Of a stretch of 64,000 nucleotides of DNA, positions 53,278-60,606 are shown one piece after another; the first letter of the stretch is position 1; each line of letters begins with the position of its first letter. The position numbers were made by a program, and so were the translations under genes. The stretch is from Terriglobales bacterium. Lineage in GTDB: Bacteria > Acidobacteriota > Terriglobia > Terriglobales > Acidobacteriaceae. The DNA lies in contig JAICSO010000001.1 in NCBI GenBank assembly GCA_025936825.1, forward strand, positions 248,001 to 312,000, written 5' to 3'. The notes below the pieces were generated by a model. The model ran no database searches and was not told the origin of the DNA. It saw nothing but the letters and a program-made list of their open reading frames with translations.

Positions 53278-53526
53278 ATGAATTCCTCCGAGGACATCAT
53301 CCGGGAACTTGAGTTCAAGCGGAGAGCACTGAACGAGCGGCTCATGAACGCGAAGGACGTCGCCGAAGCCAACGGCATCGAGCGAGAGTTGTGGGCCGTA
53401 AGAGCGCGCATTCGATACCACAAAACCAAAATGGCCAGGGGAACGATGCCCCGTTCGCCAAAAAACCAATCGCCGCCGGCGAAAGAGAGCTTCGGCGATT
53501 GGTCGGAAACCAACATCCGCGGCTGA
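53278..53526 (+). CDS. Small coiled-coil-like protein of unknown function
   Basis: 82 residues from ATG 53278 with TGGAGG 12 bases upstream. A charged helical stretch, MNSSEDIIRELEFKRRALNE...IERELWAVRARIRYHKTK, could be a short coiled coil. The tail is basic and disordered. The 3' end contains a perfect 11-bp inverted repeat (ACCAATCGCCG at 53465, CGGCGATTGGT at 53493). No family is recognised. It starts 77 bases after the pseudogene; an independent gene is likely but not certain. Confidence 0.55.
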   Translation: MNSSEDIIRELEFKRRALNERLMNAKDVAEANGIERELWAVRARIRYHKTKMARGTMPRSPKNQSPPAKESFGDWSETNIRG

Positions 53527-53727
53527 AGCCAAGGTTCCTATCGATAGTCGACAGATAGAAGCCGCGCGCTCCATCGATCCGTGATTTCGATAGCCAGACA
53601 ATATCTCTGGCCCTCGGTCCCCCTTCTGCAACTTTGGGTTTGCCCTGCCGTTTGACCGCAACTCCCACCAGCAGTTAGGATTTCCCTTTGCCCCAGCAGT
53701 CCCCAATCCATCTGAGCGAGGAGCAAC

Positions 53728-53973
53728 ATGGCAGCCGTTGACGAAAAAGTGAAGCAGATCATTGTCGAACAACTGGGAGTGGATGAGGGCGAAGTGACCC
53801 CGAGCGCCTCCTTCGTGGACGACCTTGGCGCCGACTCGCTGGACACCGTCGAACTGGTGATGGCGTTCGAGGAAGCCTTCGAGATCGAAATCCCCGATGA
53901 GGACGCCGAGAAGATCCGCACCGTCCAGGACGCCATCGATTACATTGGCAAGCACGCCAAGGCGGGTAAATAA
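53728..53973 (+). CDS. acpP: Acyl carrier protein
   Basis: 81 residues, acidic. The 4'-phosphopantetheine attachment Ser lies in the DSL motif of [30 protein letters not shown] precedes the ATG. It shuttles acyl chains in fatty-acid synthesis and is followed by fabF after 3 bases, the classical pair. The 201-base gap upstream (53527-53727) shows no gene and must hold the promoter, which I cannot place. Confidence 0.98.
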   Translation: MAAVDEKVKQIIVEQLGVDEGEVTPSASFVDDLGADSLDTVELVMAFEEAFEIEIPDEDAEKIRTVQDAIDYIGKHAKAGK

Positions 53974-53976
53974 CAG

Positions 53977-55212
53977 GTGCGCCGGGTTGTCGTCACAGGC
54001 ATTGGCCTGATCTGCGCGCTCGGCAACCGCACCGAGGAAGTCTGGCGGAACCTGCTCGCCGGCAAGAGCGGTGTCCACAAGATCACCCACTTCGATACCT
54101 CGAAACACGCCTGTCAGATCGCGGCAGAGGTCAAAAACTTTGACCCGCTGAATTTTGTTGAGAAGAAAGAAGCGCGCAAAATGGCGCGCTTTATTCACTT
54201 CGCCATTGCCGCCGCAGACGAAGCGGTGCAGATGTCTGGTCTTAAAGTCACGCCCGAGAACGCCGAATTGGTCGGCGTGCACATCGGCTCGGGCATCGGT
54301 GGGTTCGATATCATCGAACGCGAGCACACCAACCTGATGGAAGGTGGTCCGCGCAAGATCTCTCCCTTCTTCATTCCTGCGGCGATCGTCAACCTCGCTG
54401 CCGGGCAAGTCTCGATGCGCTTTGGCGCTAAGGGGCCCAACGAGGCGACTGCGACTGCGTGCACCACCAGCGCGCATTCCGTAGGCGATTCCTTCCGCAT
54501 CATTCAGCACGGAGATGCTGACGTGATGATCGCCGGTGGAAGCGAAGCTGCAATCACGCCCATGGGTGTAGGTGGATTTGCTGCCATGCGAGCTCTCTCC
54601 CTGCGCAACGATGAGCCGGAACGCGCCAGTCGTCCCTGGGACAAAGATCGCGACGGATTTGTGATCGGCGAAGGTGCGGGAATCCTGATTCTCGAAGAGC
54701 TCGACCATGCTCGCGCTCGCGGCGCGAAACCAATTGCGGAAATTGTTGGCTACGGCATGAGTGGCGATGCGTATCACATTACGCAACCTGCTCCGGAGCA
54801 CGAAGGTGGTTTCCGTGTCATGCGCAATGCGGCTCGTGACGCCAAGGTCGACGCCAGCCAGATCGGCTACGTCAATGCGCACGGCACGTCAACGCCTATC
54901 GGTGACACGCTCGAAGCCCATGCCATCCGCAACTTCTTCGGCGATTACAAACACGCGATCAGTTCGACAAAATCCATGACCGGGCATCTCCTGGGCGGCG
55001 CTGGAGGCTTGGAAGCAGGCATCACAGTTTTGGCTCTACGCGACCAGACGCTGCCTCCCACTATCAACCTGGAGAATCAGGACGAAGGTACCGCCGGTAT
55101 GGACTTCGTTCCCAATCACGCTCGCCAGGTATCCATCGAATATGCCATGTCGAATTCCTTCGGCTTCGGCGGAACCAACGGCGCCCTGTTGTTTAAGAAG
55201 TGGAACGAATAA
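53977..55212 (+). CDS. fabF: 3-oxoacyl-ACP synthase II
   Basis: 411 residues from GTG 53977. Condensing enzyme of fatty-acid elongation; partner of the ACP just upstream. Active-site Cys in ATACTTSAHSVGDSFRIIQ, His in YVNAHGTSTPIGDTLEAHAI, second His in STKSMTGHLLGGAGGLEAGI, and the closing NSFGFGGTNGALLFKK. A perfect full-length thiolase-fold beta-ketoacyl synthase. Transcription with acpP is near certain. Confidence 0.97.
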   Translation: MRRVVVTGIGLICALGNRTEEVWRNLLAGKSGVHKITHFDTSKHACQIAAEVKNFDPLNFVEKKEARKMARFIHFAIAAADEAVQMSGLKVTPENAELVGVHIGSGIGGFDIIEREHTNLMEGGPRKISPFFIPAAIVNLAAGQVSMRFGAKGPNEATATACTTSAHSVGDSFRIIQHGDADVMIAGGSEAAITPMGVGGFAAMRALSLRNDEPERASRPWDKDRDGFVIGEGAGILILEELDHARARGAKPIAEIVGYGMSGDAYHITQPAPEHEGGFRVMRNAARDAKVDASQIGYVNAHGTSTPIGDTLEAHAIRNFFGDYKHAISSTKSMTGHLLGGAGGLEAGITVLALRDQTLPPTINLENQDEGTAGMDFVPNHARQVSIEYAMSNSFGFGGTNGALLFKKWNE

Positions 55213-55387
55213 GCTTCCACGCTCCTCGGAATACTCCGGCAATTCTCTAAAAAAACCGGACAAACCTCGTAGTTCATCTGCCCGTTACCGCGCCGTTACT
55301 GCGTTTTTTGGTCACCCTGGGTAATAACACCTTGGAGTGCCACCCTGTCCTAATTCATGGTTGCGAGGCCTGAAATCCCGCGCCAGA

Positions 55388-56209
55388 ATGGGGTTTCGCC
55401 GGAGCTTCCAGCATACAGTTCCTGCTTTTCGACCGGAAACTTGGATTGACTGGAACTCGCGGCAAGCAAGTAAGCATCAGCCGTTCCAAGTCCTTCGACG
55501 GAGAACGCATTTGGGAAACTCATTTGTTGCTCTGACCTCCTCCAGAAAGTTTTCGGCGCGTGCCGCGCTCGTCGACCTCCACGACAACTCTCGCAGCCTG
55601 CTGTCCGAGTGCTTCCGTCAATTTGGCATTGACGCGGTCAGTATCAGTTCGGACCATGCGCCGCGGCTCGCGAAAGAGAAGTTCGAAGCCTGTGTGGTTC
55701 GAGTTGGCTCGAACGTCGAGCCTCTGCTGGAGTCGGCTCGTAATTCCCGCTCCAACAGTCGCATGGTGTTGTACGGCCTCGGCGGATCGATCAAGGACGC
55801 GATGAAGCTCTCACGCTTCGGCCTCAACGCGGTTTTTCAGGAGCCGCTGGAGCGGCCTGCCGCGCTGAAGATGGTCAAAGCCACGCAGATGCTAGTGCTG
55901 CACGAATTCCGCCGCTACGTGCGGATTCCGGTGGTCACAACCGTCTCCGTTTCCTCTTTAAAAGACCAGTTCAGCGCCAGCAGCATCGAGATCAGCAGCG
56001 GCGGCATGTCGCTGCAAAGCACGCAAACGGTGAACCCGGGACAGGGGGTTGAAGTTTCCTTCGCGCTGCTCACGCTGCCGCGCATCTGGGTGAAAGGCAC
56101 GGTGACTTGGTGCAAGCCTGCCGAAAAGACATTCGGAGTTCGTTTCGACCAGCGCGATGAGCGCCGCCAGCGCGTCAAGGAATGGGTCGAGTCCTATCTA
56201 GAGAGCTAG
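55388..56209 (+). CDS. PilZ-domain protein with receiver-like N-terminal domain
   Basis: 273 residues from ATG 55388; the start is uncertain, with GTG 55337 upstream also possible. Residues about 60-170 resemble a response-regulator receiver (ALVDLHDNSRSLLSECFRQF, VLYGLGGSIKDAMKLSRFGL, NAVFQEPLERPAALKMVKA), but the phosphoacceptor Asp position reads CVVRVGS, so it is probably not phosphorylated. Residues about 175-270 form a PilZ domain with EFRRYVRIPVVTTVSVSSL and IEISSGGMSL. Its RRxxR and ExSxGG motifs fit cyclic-di-GMP binding (N/DxSxxG is usual; here E-I-S-S-G-G). Likely a c-di-GMP effector. Confidence 0.82.
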   Translation: MGFRRSFQHTVPAFRPETWIDWNSRQASKHQPFQVLRRRTHLGNSFVALTSSRKFSARAALVDLHDNSRSLLSECFRQFGIDAVSISSDHAPRLAKEKFEACVVRVGSNVEPLLESARNSRSNSRMVLYGLGGSIKDAMKLSRFGLNAVFQEPLERPAALKMVKATQMLVLHEFRRYVRIPVVTTVSVSSLKDQFSASSIEISSGGMSLQSTQTVNPGQGVEVSFALLTLPRIWVKGTVTWCKPAEKTFGVRFDQRDERRQRVKEWVESYLES

Positions 56210-56337
56210 TCTCCAGCTTGACTCGATTCGCCCGAAGTCGAACACCTGGGTCGCACGTCGTGCGCTGCTGCGTAGAGTTGCACAGCAACAACCCAGACCT
56301 CTTCCGTTCCAGCTAGACCGTTCACACGCTACTCTAA

Positions 56338-56363
56338 GCCTGCGGCGCACCATCGACGCAGGC
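56338..56363 (+). terminator. Possible terminator hairpin after PilZ gene
   Basis: GCCTGCG and CGCAGGC form a 7-bp stem around a 12-base loop, followed by CTGCTTTCCTCGTCCTTCTT, a pyrimidine-rich but broken U tract. It lies 129 bases after the PilZ stop, in the 260-base gap before csbD. The rest of that gap holds no gene that I can see. Confidence 0.35.
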
Positions 56364-56469
56364 CTGCTTTCCTCGTCCTTCTTCTCTGCTAATCAGGTTT
56401 CCACCGTATTGTTCATCGTTATGGTGTCCCGCTACGCTTTTCTCTGGAAATGAATACCAAGGAGGAACC

Positions 56470-56712
56470 ATGAATTGGGACCAGGTCCAAGGCAAGTGGA
56501 AGCAGATGAAAGGCGACATCCGCACCCGCTGGGGCAAGTTGACGGATGACGATCTTCACTTGGTCGGCGGCGAGAAAGACAAACTGGTTGGCCTCATCCA
56601 GGAGCGCTACGGAATTCAAAAAGATGAAGCCCAACGCCAAGTCGACGATTGGCACGGCAATATGGCCGCCGAGAACGAGGCGGAAAGAGATAAGTATCGC
56701 AAGGCCAGCTGA
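56470..56712 (+). CDS. CsbD-family stress protein
   Basis: 80 residues. MNWDQVQGKWKQMKGDIRTR...WGKLTDDDLHLVGGEKDKLVG and QERYGIQKDEAQRQVDDW are the CsbD signature (YjbJ-like). These small helical proteins are induced in general or envelope stress in other bacteria; the exact role is unknown. Strong AGGAGGAACC before the ATG suggests high translation. A hairpin follows the stop. Confidence 0.95.
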   Translation: MNWDQVQGKWKQMKGDIRTRWGKLTDDDLHLVGGEKDKLVGLIQERYGIQKDEAQRQVDDWHGNMAAENEAERDKYRKAS

Positions 56713-56731
56713 CGCTTTCGTTATGCGATGC

Positions 56732-56755
56732 AGGCTCTCCCGAGCGGGAGGGCCT
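56732..56755. terminator. Hairpin in convergent csbD/histidine-kinase gap
   Basis: AGGCTCTCCCG / CGGGAGGGCCT, 11-bp arms with one G-T wobble and a very tight loop, followed on the plus strand by GTACTATTTTG. It probably terminates csbD. It ends 17 bases before the stop of the opposite-strand kinase gene and may serve both. Confidence 0.65.
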
Positions 56756-56772
56756 GTACTATTTTGCGCCAG

Positions 56773-58494
56773 CTAAGCGCTTGCAATGGCGCGATTCGAC
56801 TCTTCGCGGATGGTTAATGGAACGACTGCGCGAACCGTGGTTCCATCCTTTCCCGAACTCACATCAAAAGTCCCGCCGAGTTCGTGAATGCGCTCCCGCA
56901 TTCCGGCGAGCCCAACCCCCAGCTTGGTACCATCGTTTCGGAGTTGTTGCAGAACGTGTTCCGGCATACCGCGTCCGTGGTCGGAAATTTCCATCGTGAT
57001 TCCCTCCGCATCAACCTCAACCTTGATCTCCGCCGAACGTGCCTGAGAATGCCGATGGACGTTCGTGAGGCTTTCCTGGAGCACCCGGAACAACGCGATC
57101 TCCAGCGCTTCGGACAATCGCGGTAAATCGTCCGGCAATTCCAGCGCTACAGGAATTCCACTGCGTTGCGAGAAGCCGGTCACGAACCAGCTTGCCGCCG
57201 ATGCAAAACCGGCTTCATCCAGCAGGGGCGGGTGCAGCAGGTGTGAGAGCGTGCGCGTCTCGACGATCGACTTTCCCACGACGTCGGTGCATTCGGCCAG
57301 CAGCGCCTTACTCCTCTCCGGCGATGTCGATGAGCCCAGTAGCTCTAGAGCAATCTTCAAAGCCGCTAGATATTGGCCCAGGCTGTCGTGCAGCTCGCGC
57401 GCAATTCGTCGGCGCTCCTGGTCCTGAATCCCCAGCAATCGTCCGCTAAGCTTCCGCAAAGCCTCTTCAGCGTTTCGTCGTTCGGTAACGTCGACAGCAA
57501 TCACACCCAATTGAGTGAACTCTCCAAAACGGCCGGGGATCGGAAAGTAGTTCACCAGCCAGTGACGAACCTGCCCCGGGGCACCGGGCAGTTCTGCAGT
57601 GATTTCGCGGTCCAGAAGCGGCTTTCCGCTCTTGAGCACATTGCGCAAGACCGCCTCTGTCCGAACTCCCCGCTGCCCGAAGATCTCCGGCACCGATTTT
57701 CCCAACAGGTCCTCCGGCTCCAGGGCTGCCATGCGTGGTAGAACATCGTTCACTCGCGTATACCGCAGTTGTGAATCCAGAATGCCGAACCCCACAGTTG
57801 ACGATGAGAAGAACGCGTTGACGATTTCGCGGGTCTGCTTCGCCGTCTCCGCAGTTTGCACATATTGGTTGTAGGAGTAATTCAGCAGGAACATCTGCAA
57901 CACCAGCAGGACCAGCGCCACGCCGAACGAAATGGCGATCATTCCCAGGGTGTGGATGTAGTTGGTTCGGGATGCGCCCCGGCGCGCAGTCAAGAGCCGG
58001 TCTTCATCGTCCCGAATCTGCTGAAGCCGCTGCTCTACCCGCGACTGCAGTTCCGCCGTTTTCCGGGCCATCTGGGCGTCGGCGTCAATGCTGGAAATAC
58101 CTTTCTTGTGAGACTGGATGAAGCCGCTCAGCAGGTTGAGTTCACTGTTGATGTCCGCTTCCAGGGAATCGAGCTGTGGCTCGCGGTCCAAATCGTCCGA
58201 GGTCAAGGAACGCAGCGTGTTCATGTCGCCAGGGATCTGTGCGACGGCGGCATTGTAACCCGCGAGCAGCGTCTGGTCTCCCGTAAGCACGAACGCTTCG
58301 GCGGAATTACTGGCCTGAAACACTTCCGCGCCCATGTTCTCGACGAGGATCTGCACCTCGCGCGTGTGGCCCACTAGTGCTTCCCCGGTCGAAAACCGGT
58401 TCGTGGCTCGTACCAGATAGATACTGCATCCCACGAGCAAAGCAACCGCGGCGGCGAATGCCGTCCAAGCGACACCTCGAAGGGAAAAGCTCAT
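56773..58494 (-). CDS. Membrane sensor histidine kinase (CHASE3-PAS-HisKA_3)
   Basis: 573 residues. TM1 (about 8-28), an extracytoplasmic helical CHASE3-like domain (AFVLTGDQTLLAGYNAAVAQ), and TM2 (about 184-206). A PAS domain follows (VGFGILDSQLRYTRVNDVLP...AVDVTERRNAEEALRKLS). Then the NarL-type phosphotransfer helix ERRRIARELHDSLGQYLAAL with phospho-His in ELHD, and the HATPase end (VLQESLTNVHRHSQA, ISDHGRGMP, GTKLGVGLAGMRERIHELGG). No response regulator is adjacent, so it is an orphan. It is divergent from lipA by 84 bases. Confidence 0.95.
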   Translation of the reverse strand: MSFSLRGVAWTAFAAAVALLVGCSIYLVRATNRFSTGEALVGHTREVQILVENMGAEVFQASNSAEAFVLTGDQTLLAGYNAAVAQIPGDMNTLRSLTSDDLDREPQLDSLEADINSELNLLSGFIQSHKKGISSIDADAQMARKTAELQSRVEQRLQQIRDDEDRLLTARRGASRTNYIHTLGMIAISFGVALVLLVLQMFLLNYSYNQYVQTAETAKQTREIVNAFFSSSTVGFGILDSQLRYTRVNDVLPRMAALEPEDLLGKSVPEIFGQRGVRTEAVLRNVLKSGKPLLDREITAELPGAPGQVRHWLVNYFPIPGRFGEFTQLGVIAVDVTERRNAEEALRKLSGRLLGIQDQERRRIARELHDSLGQYLAALKIALELLGSSTSPERSKALLAECTDVVGKSIVETRTLSHLLHPPLLDEAGFASAASWFVTGFSQRSGIPVALELPDDLPRLSEALEIALFRVLQESLTNVHRHSQARSAEIKVEVDAEGITMEISDHGRGMPEHVLQQLRNDGTKLGVGLAGMRERIHELGGTFDVSSGKDGTTVRAVVPLTIREESNRAIASA

Positions 58495-58578
58495 CTCACG
58501 CCCGCAAGCCCACGCTTGTTCCTATGATATCCCGCTCAGGCGAGCCGTAGGCGGCCTGTCCTGTAAAATGGAAATCAC

Positions 58579-59493
58579 ATGGGCAGCGCCTCCCAACTCG
58601 TGCAGATCGAGCTCCAGCCTCCGCTTAAGCAGCCGAAACCTTCATGGCTGCGGGCCAAAGCGCCGGTGGGAGACAACTTCCACAACCTGAAAAAGCTGGC
58701 GCGAGGACTGGGCTTGCACACAGTTTGCGAGTCGGCGCAGTGCCCGAACATCGGCGAATGCTGGAACCATCGTACCGCGACGTTTATGCTGCTGGGCGAC
58801 ATCTGCACCCGCCGCTGCGGATTCTGCGCAGTTCCGAAAGGCAGACCACAGGCGATCGATTGGGACGAACCGCGCCGTGTCGCAGAAGCAGTGGCCACGC
58901 TCGGACTGAAGCATGCAGTCATTACCAGCGTGAATCGTGATGATGACAACATCGGCGGAGCGCGCATTTTCGCTCAGACCATCGAAGAGGTTCGCCGTGT
59001 TGCGCCTGATTGCCGCGTCGAGGTGCTGATCCCAGATTTCCAGGGCATCGACGAAGCATTGCGCATCGTGCTCGACGCCCGGCCCAACGTGCTGAACCAC
59101 AATACTGAAACCGTGCCTCGGCTTTACCGCGCAGTGCGTTCCGGCGCGCGCTATGAGCGCACGTTGCGGCTGTTGGAGCGGTCGAAAGAAATTTCACCGG
59201 AGATCGCCACCAAGTCTGGGGTGATGGTCGGCCTCGGGGAGGACATCGCCGAGCTCCTCGAAGTATTTCGCGATCTCGCGCAGCGCAGGGTGGACATTCT
59301 CACTGTCGGCCAGTATCTGCGCCCCTCCCGCGATCACCTGCCGATTGCGCGCTTCTATACGCCGCAGGAATTCGAATTCCTCAAGGAAGAAGCGCTGCGA
59401 ATGGAATTTCGCCACGTCGAGTCAGGGCCGCTGGTGCGTTCCAGCTATCACGCCCATGAACAGGCCGACAGCGTCACCACCTCGACCGTGTAA
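58579..59493 (+). CDS. lipA: Lipoyl synthase
   Basis: 304 residues. Radical-SAM enzyme inserting two sulfurs into octanoyl-lipoyl domains. Auxiliary cluster CESAQCPNIGEC, radical-SAM CTRRCGFC, and the C-terminal cluster ligand in LVRSSYHAHEQ. Also DWDEPRRVAEAVATLGLKHA, TSVNRDDD, VEVLIPDFQG, VLNHNTETVPRLY, SGVMVGLGE and VGQYLRPS. lipB is not adjacent; octanoyl transfer must be encoded elsewhere. Confidence 0.97.
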   Translation: MGSASQLVQIELQPPLKQPKPSWLRAKAPVGDNFHNLKKLARGLGLHTVCESAQCPNIGECWNHRTATFMLLGDICTRRCGFCAVPKGRPQAIDWDEPRRVAEAVATLGLKHAVITSVNRDDDNIGGARIFAQTIEEVRRVAPDCRVEVLIPDFQGIDEALRIVLDARPNVLNHNTETVPRLYRAVRSGARYERTLRLLERSKEISPEIATKSGVMVGLGEDIAELLEVFRDLAQRRVDILTVGQYLRPSRDHLPIARFYTPQEFEFLKEEALRMEFRHVESGPLVRSSYHAHEQADSVTTSTV

Positions 59494-59518
59494 GTGATTT
59501 GCAGACAGGCACGTTTGG

Positions 59519-59592
59519 TTTGTATCAGGGCGCGCATTTATGCGTGCCGCACGGGCTTTGAGAATGATCGCGCCTTTAGGCGTTGGGGACAC
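59519..59592. repeat. Family G hairpin repeat, copy 3
   Basis: TTTGTATCAGGGCGCGCATTTATGCGTGCCGC (shown as TTTGTATCAGGGCGCGCATT), then the hairpin CGCC-TTTA-GGCG. It starts 25 bases after the lipA stop, in the convergent gap before the glycosyltransferase. The first hairpin, GGCGCGCA-TTTA-TGCGTGCC, matches copy 1 with one changed pair. Confidence 0.7.
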
Positions 59593-59613
59593 GCAGGCCT
59601 GAGAATAATTCCC

Positions 59614-60366
59614 CTACCTAGTTGCTTCGACCTTCGCAGCGGTCGCTTGGTTTTCAGATAACGTAACCGGCGCGGCCGGCTCCTTCATCGAATATTTCAG
59701 CAGGCACCACAAGGCGCGGAAGCCGTCTTTCCAGCCAATTTTCTTGCCTTCTTCATAAGTTCGGCCCCAGTAGCTGATGCCGACCTCGTAAATTCGCAGC
59801 CGGCGTTTCGCGACTTTGACCGTGATCTCCGGCTCGAAGCCGAACCGGTTCTCCTCAATCGGTATGGATTGAATCACCTCGCGCCGAAAAACCTTGTAGC
59901 AGGTCTCCATGTCGCTGAGGTTGATATTGGTGAGGCAGTTGGAAAGCAGCGTAAGAATTGAGTTTCCCACCGAGTGCCAGAAGTACAGCACGCGATGCGG
60001 CCCGCCGCCGAGAAAGCGAGAGCCATACACCACATCGGCCTTGCCCTCCAGCAGGGGCCCCAGCAACACCGGATATTCATCAGGGTCGTATTCCAGGTCA
60101 GCATCCTGAATGATCACGTAATCGCCCGTTGCCTCCTGGATGCCGCGTCGCAGAGCGGCTCCCTTGCCCATGTTTTGCGGCTGCAGGAACACACGCATCT
60201 GCGAATATTTGGTCTGCAGATCGGCCAGGATTTCGCGGGAGCCGTCTTTTGAGCCGTCGTCTACGCACAAAAGTTCGACCTCGAGCTGCACGGCGAGCAC
60301 TCGCTCCACCACGGTCCGCAGCGTGGTGCGCTCGTTGTACACCGGCATGACCACAGAGAGCTTCAT
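59614..60366 (-). CDS. Family 2 glycosyltransferase, dolichyl-phosphate-mannose-synthase-like
   Basis: 250 residues, no TM helix. GT-A fold: [80 protein letters not shown] (metal-binding DAD), [14 protein letters not shown]... start at 60366. The [20 protein letters not shown] segment is typical of the DPM1-like group that moves sugars onto polyprenyl phosphate. The acceptor is unknown. Convergent with lipA, divergent from the S53 protease by 240 bases. That gap holds a small hairpin (TGTCC-TTTC-GGACA, 60456-60469) and an A/T-rich stretch, TTTTTACGTATTTATACACA, that could be a promoter. Confidence 0.93.
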   Translation of the reverse strand: MKLSVVMPVYNERTTLRTVVERVLAVQLEVELLCVDDGSKDGSREILADLQTKYSQMRVFLQPQNMGKGAALRRGIQEATGDYVIIQDADLEYDPDEYPVLLGPLLEGKADVVYGSRFLGGGPHRVLYFWHSVGNSILTLLSNCLTNINLSDMETCYKVFRREVIQSIPIEENRFGFEPEITVKVAKRRLRIYEVGISYWGRTYEEGKKIGWKDGFRALWCLLKYSMKEPAAPVTLSENQATAAKVEATR

Positions 60367-60606
60367 AAAAACGACAGCTTCATAAAAACCAGAAAGTCAC
60401 ATACTGAACGACGCGACCGACCCATTCTAGAAGAGGCCGCTCGGCGTCCACAAACTGTCCTTTCGGACACCCGTCTACGTGAAAATCTTTTTACGTATTT
60501 ATACACACGAGGAACTTGGGAATACATCTTTCGTGGGGTACCCTGAATCTATTCCAACATCTACTCGGTTGGCATGGTAACCAAAAAGTAATCTGGGGTA
60601 CTTCAC

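Noticed and set aside
52711-54882. 723-residue minus-strand open frame
   Set aside because: It is antisense to acpP and fabF and to the transporter remnant. It has no recognisable domain, and its length comes from GC-rich third positions in the real genes.
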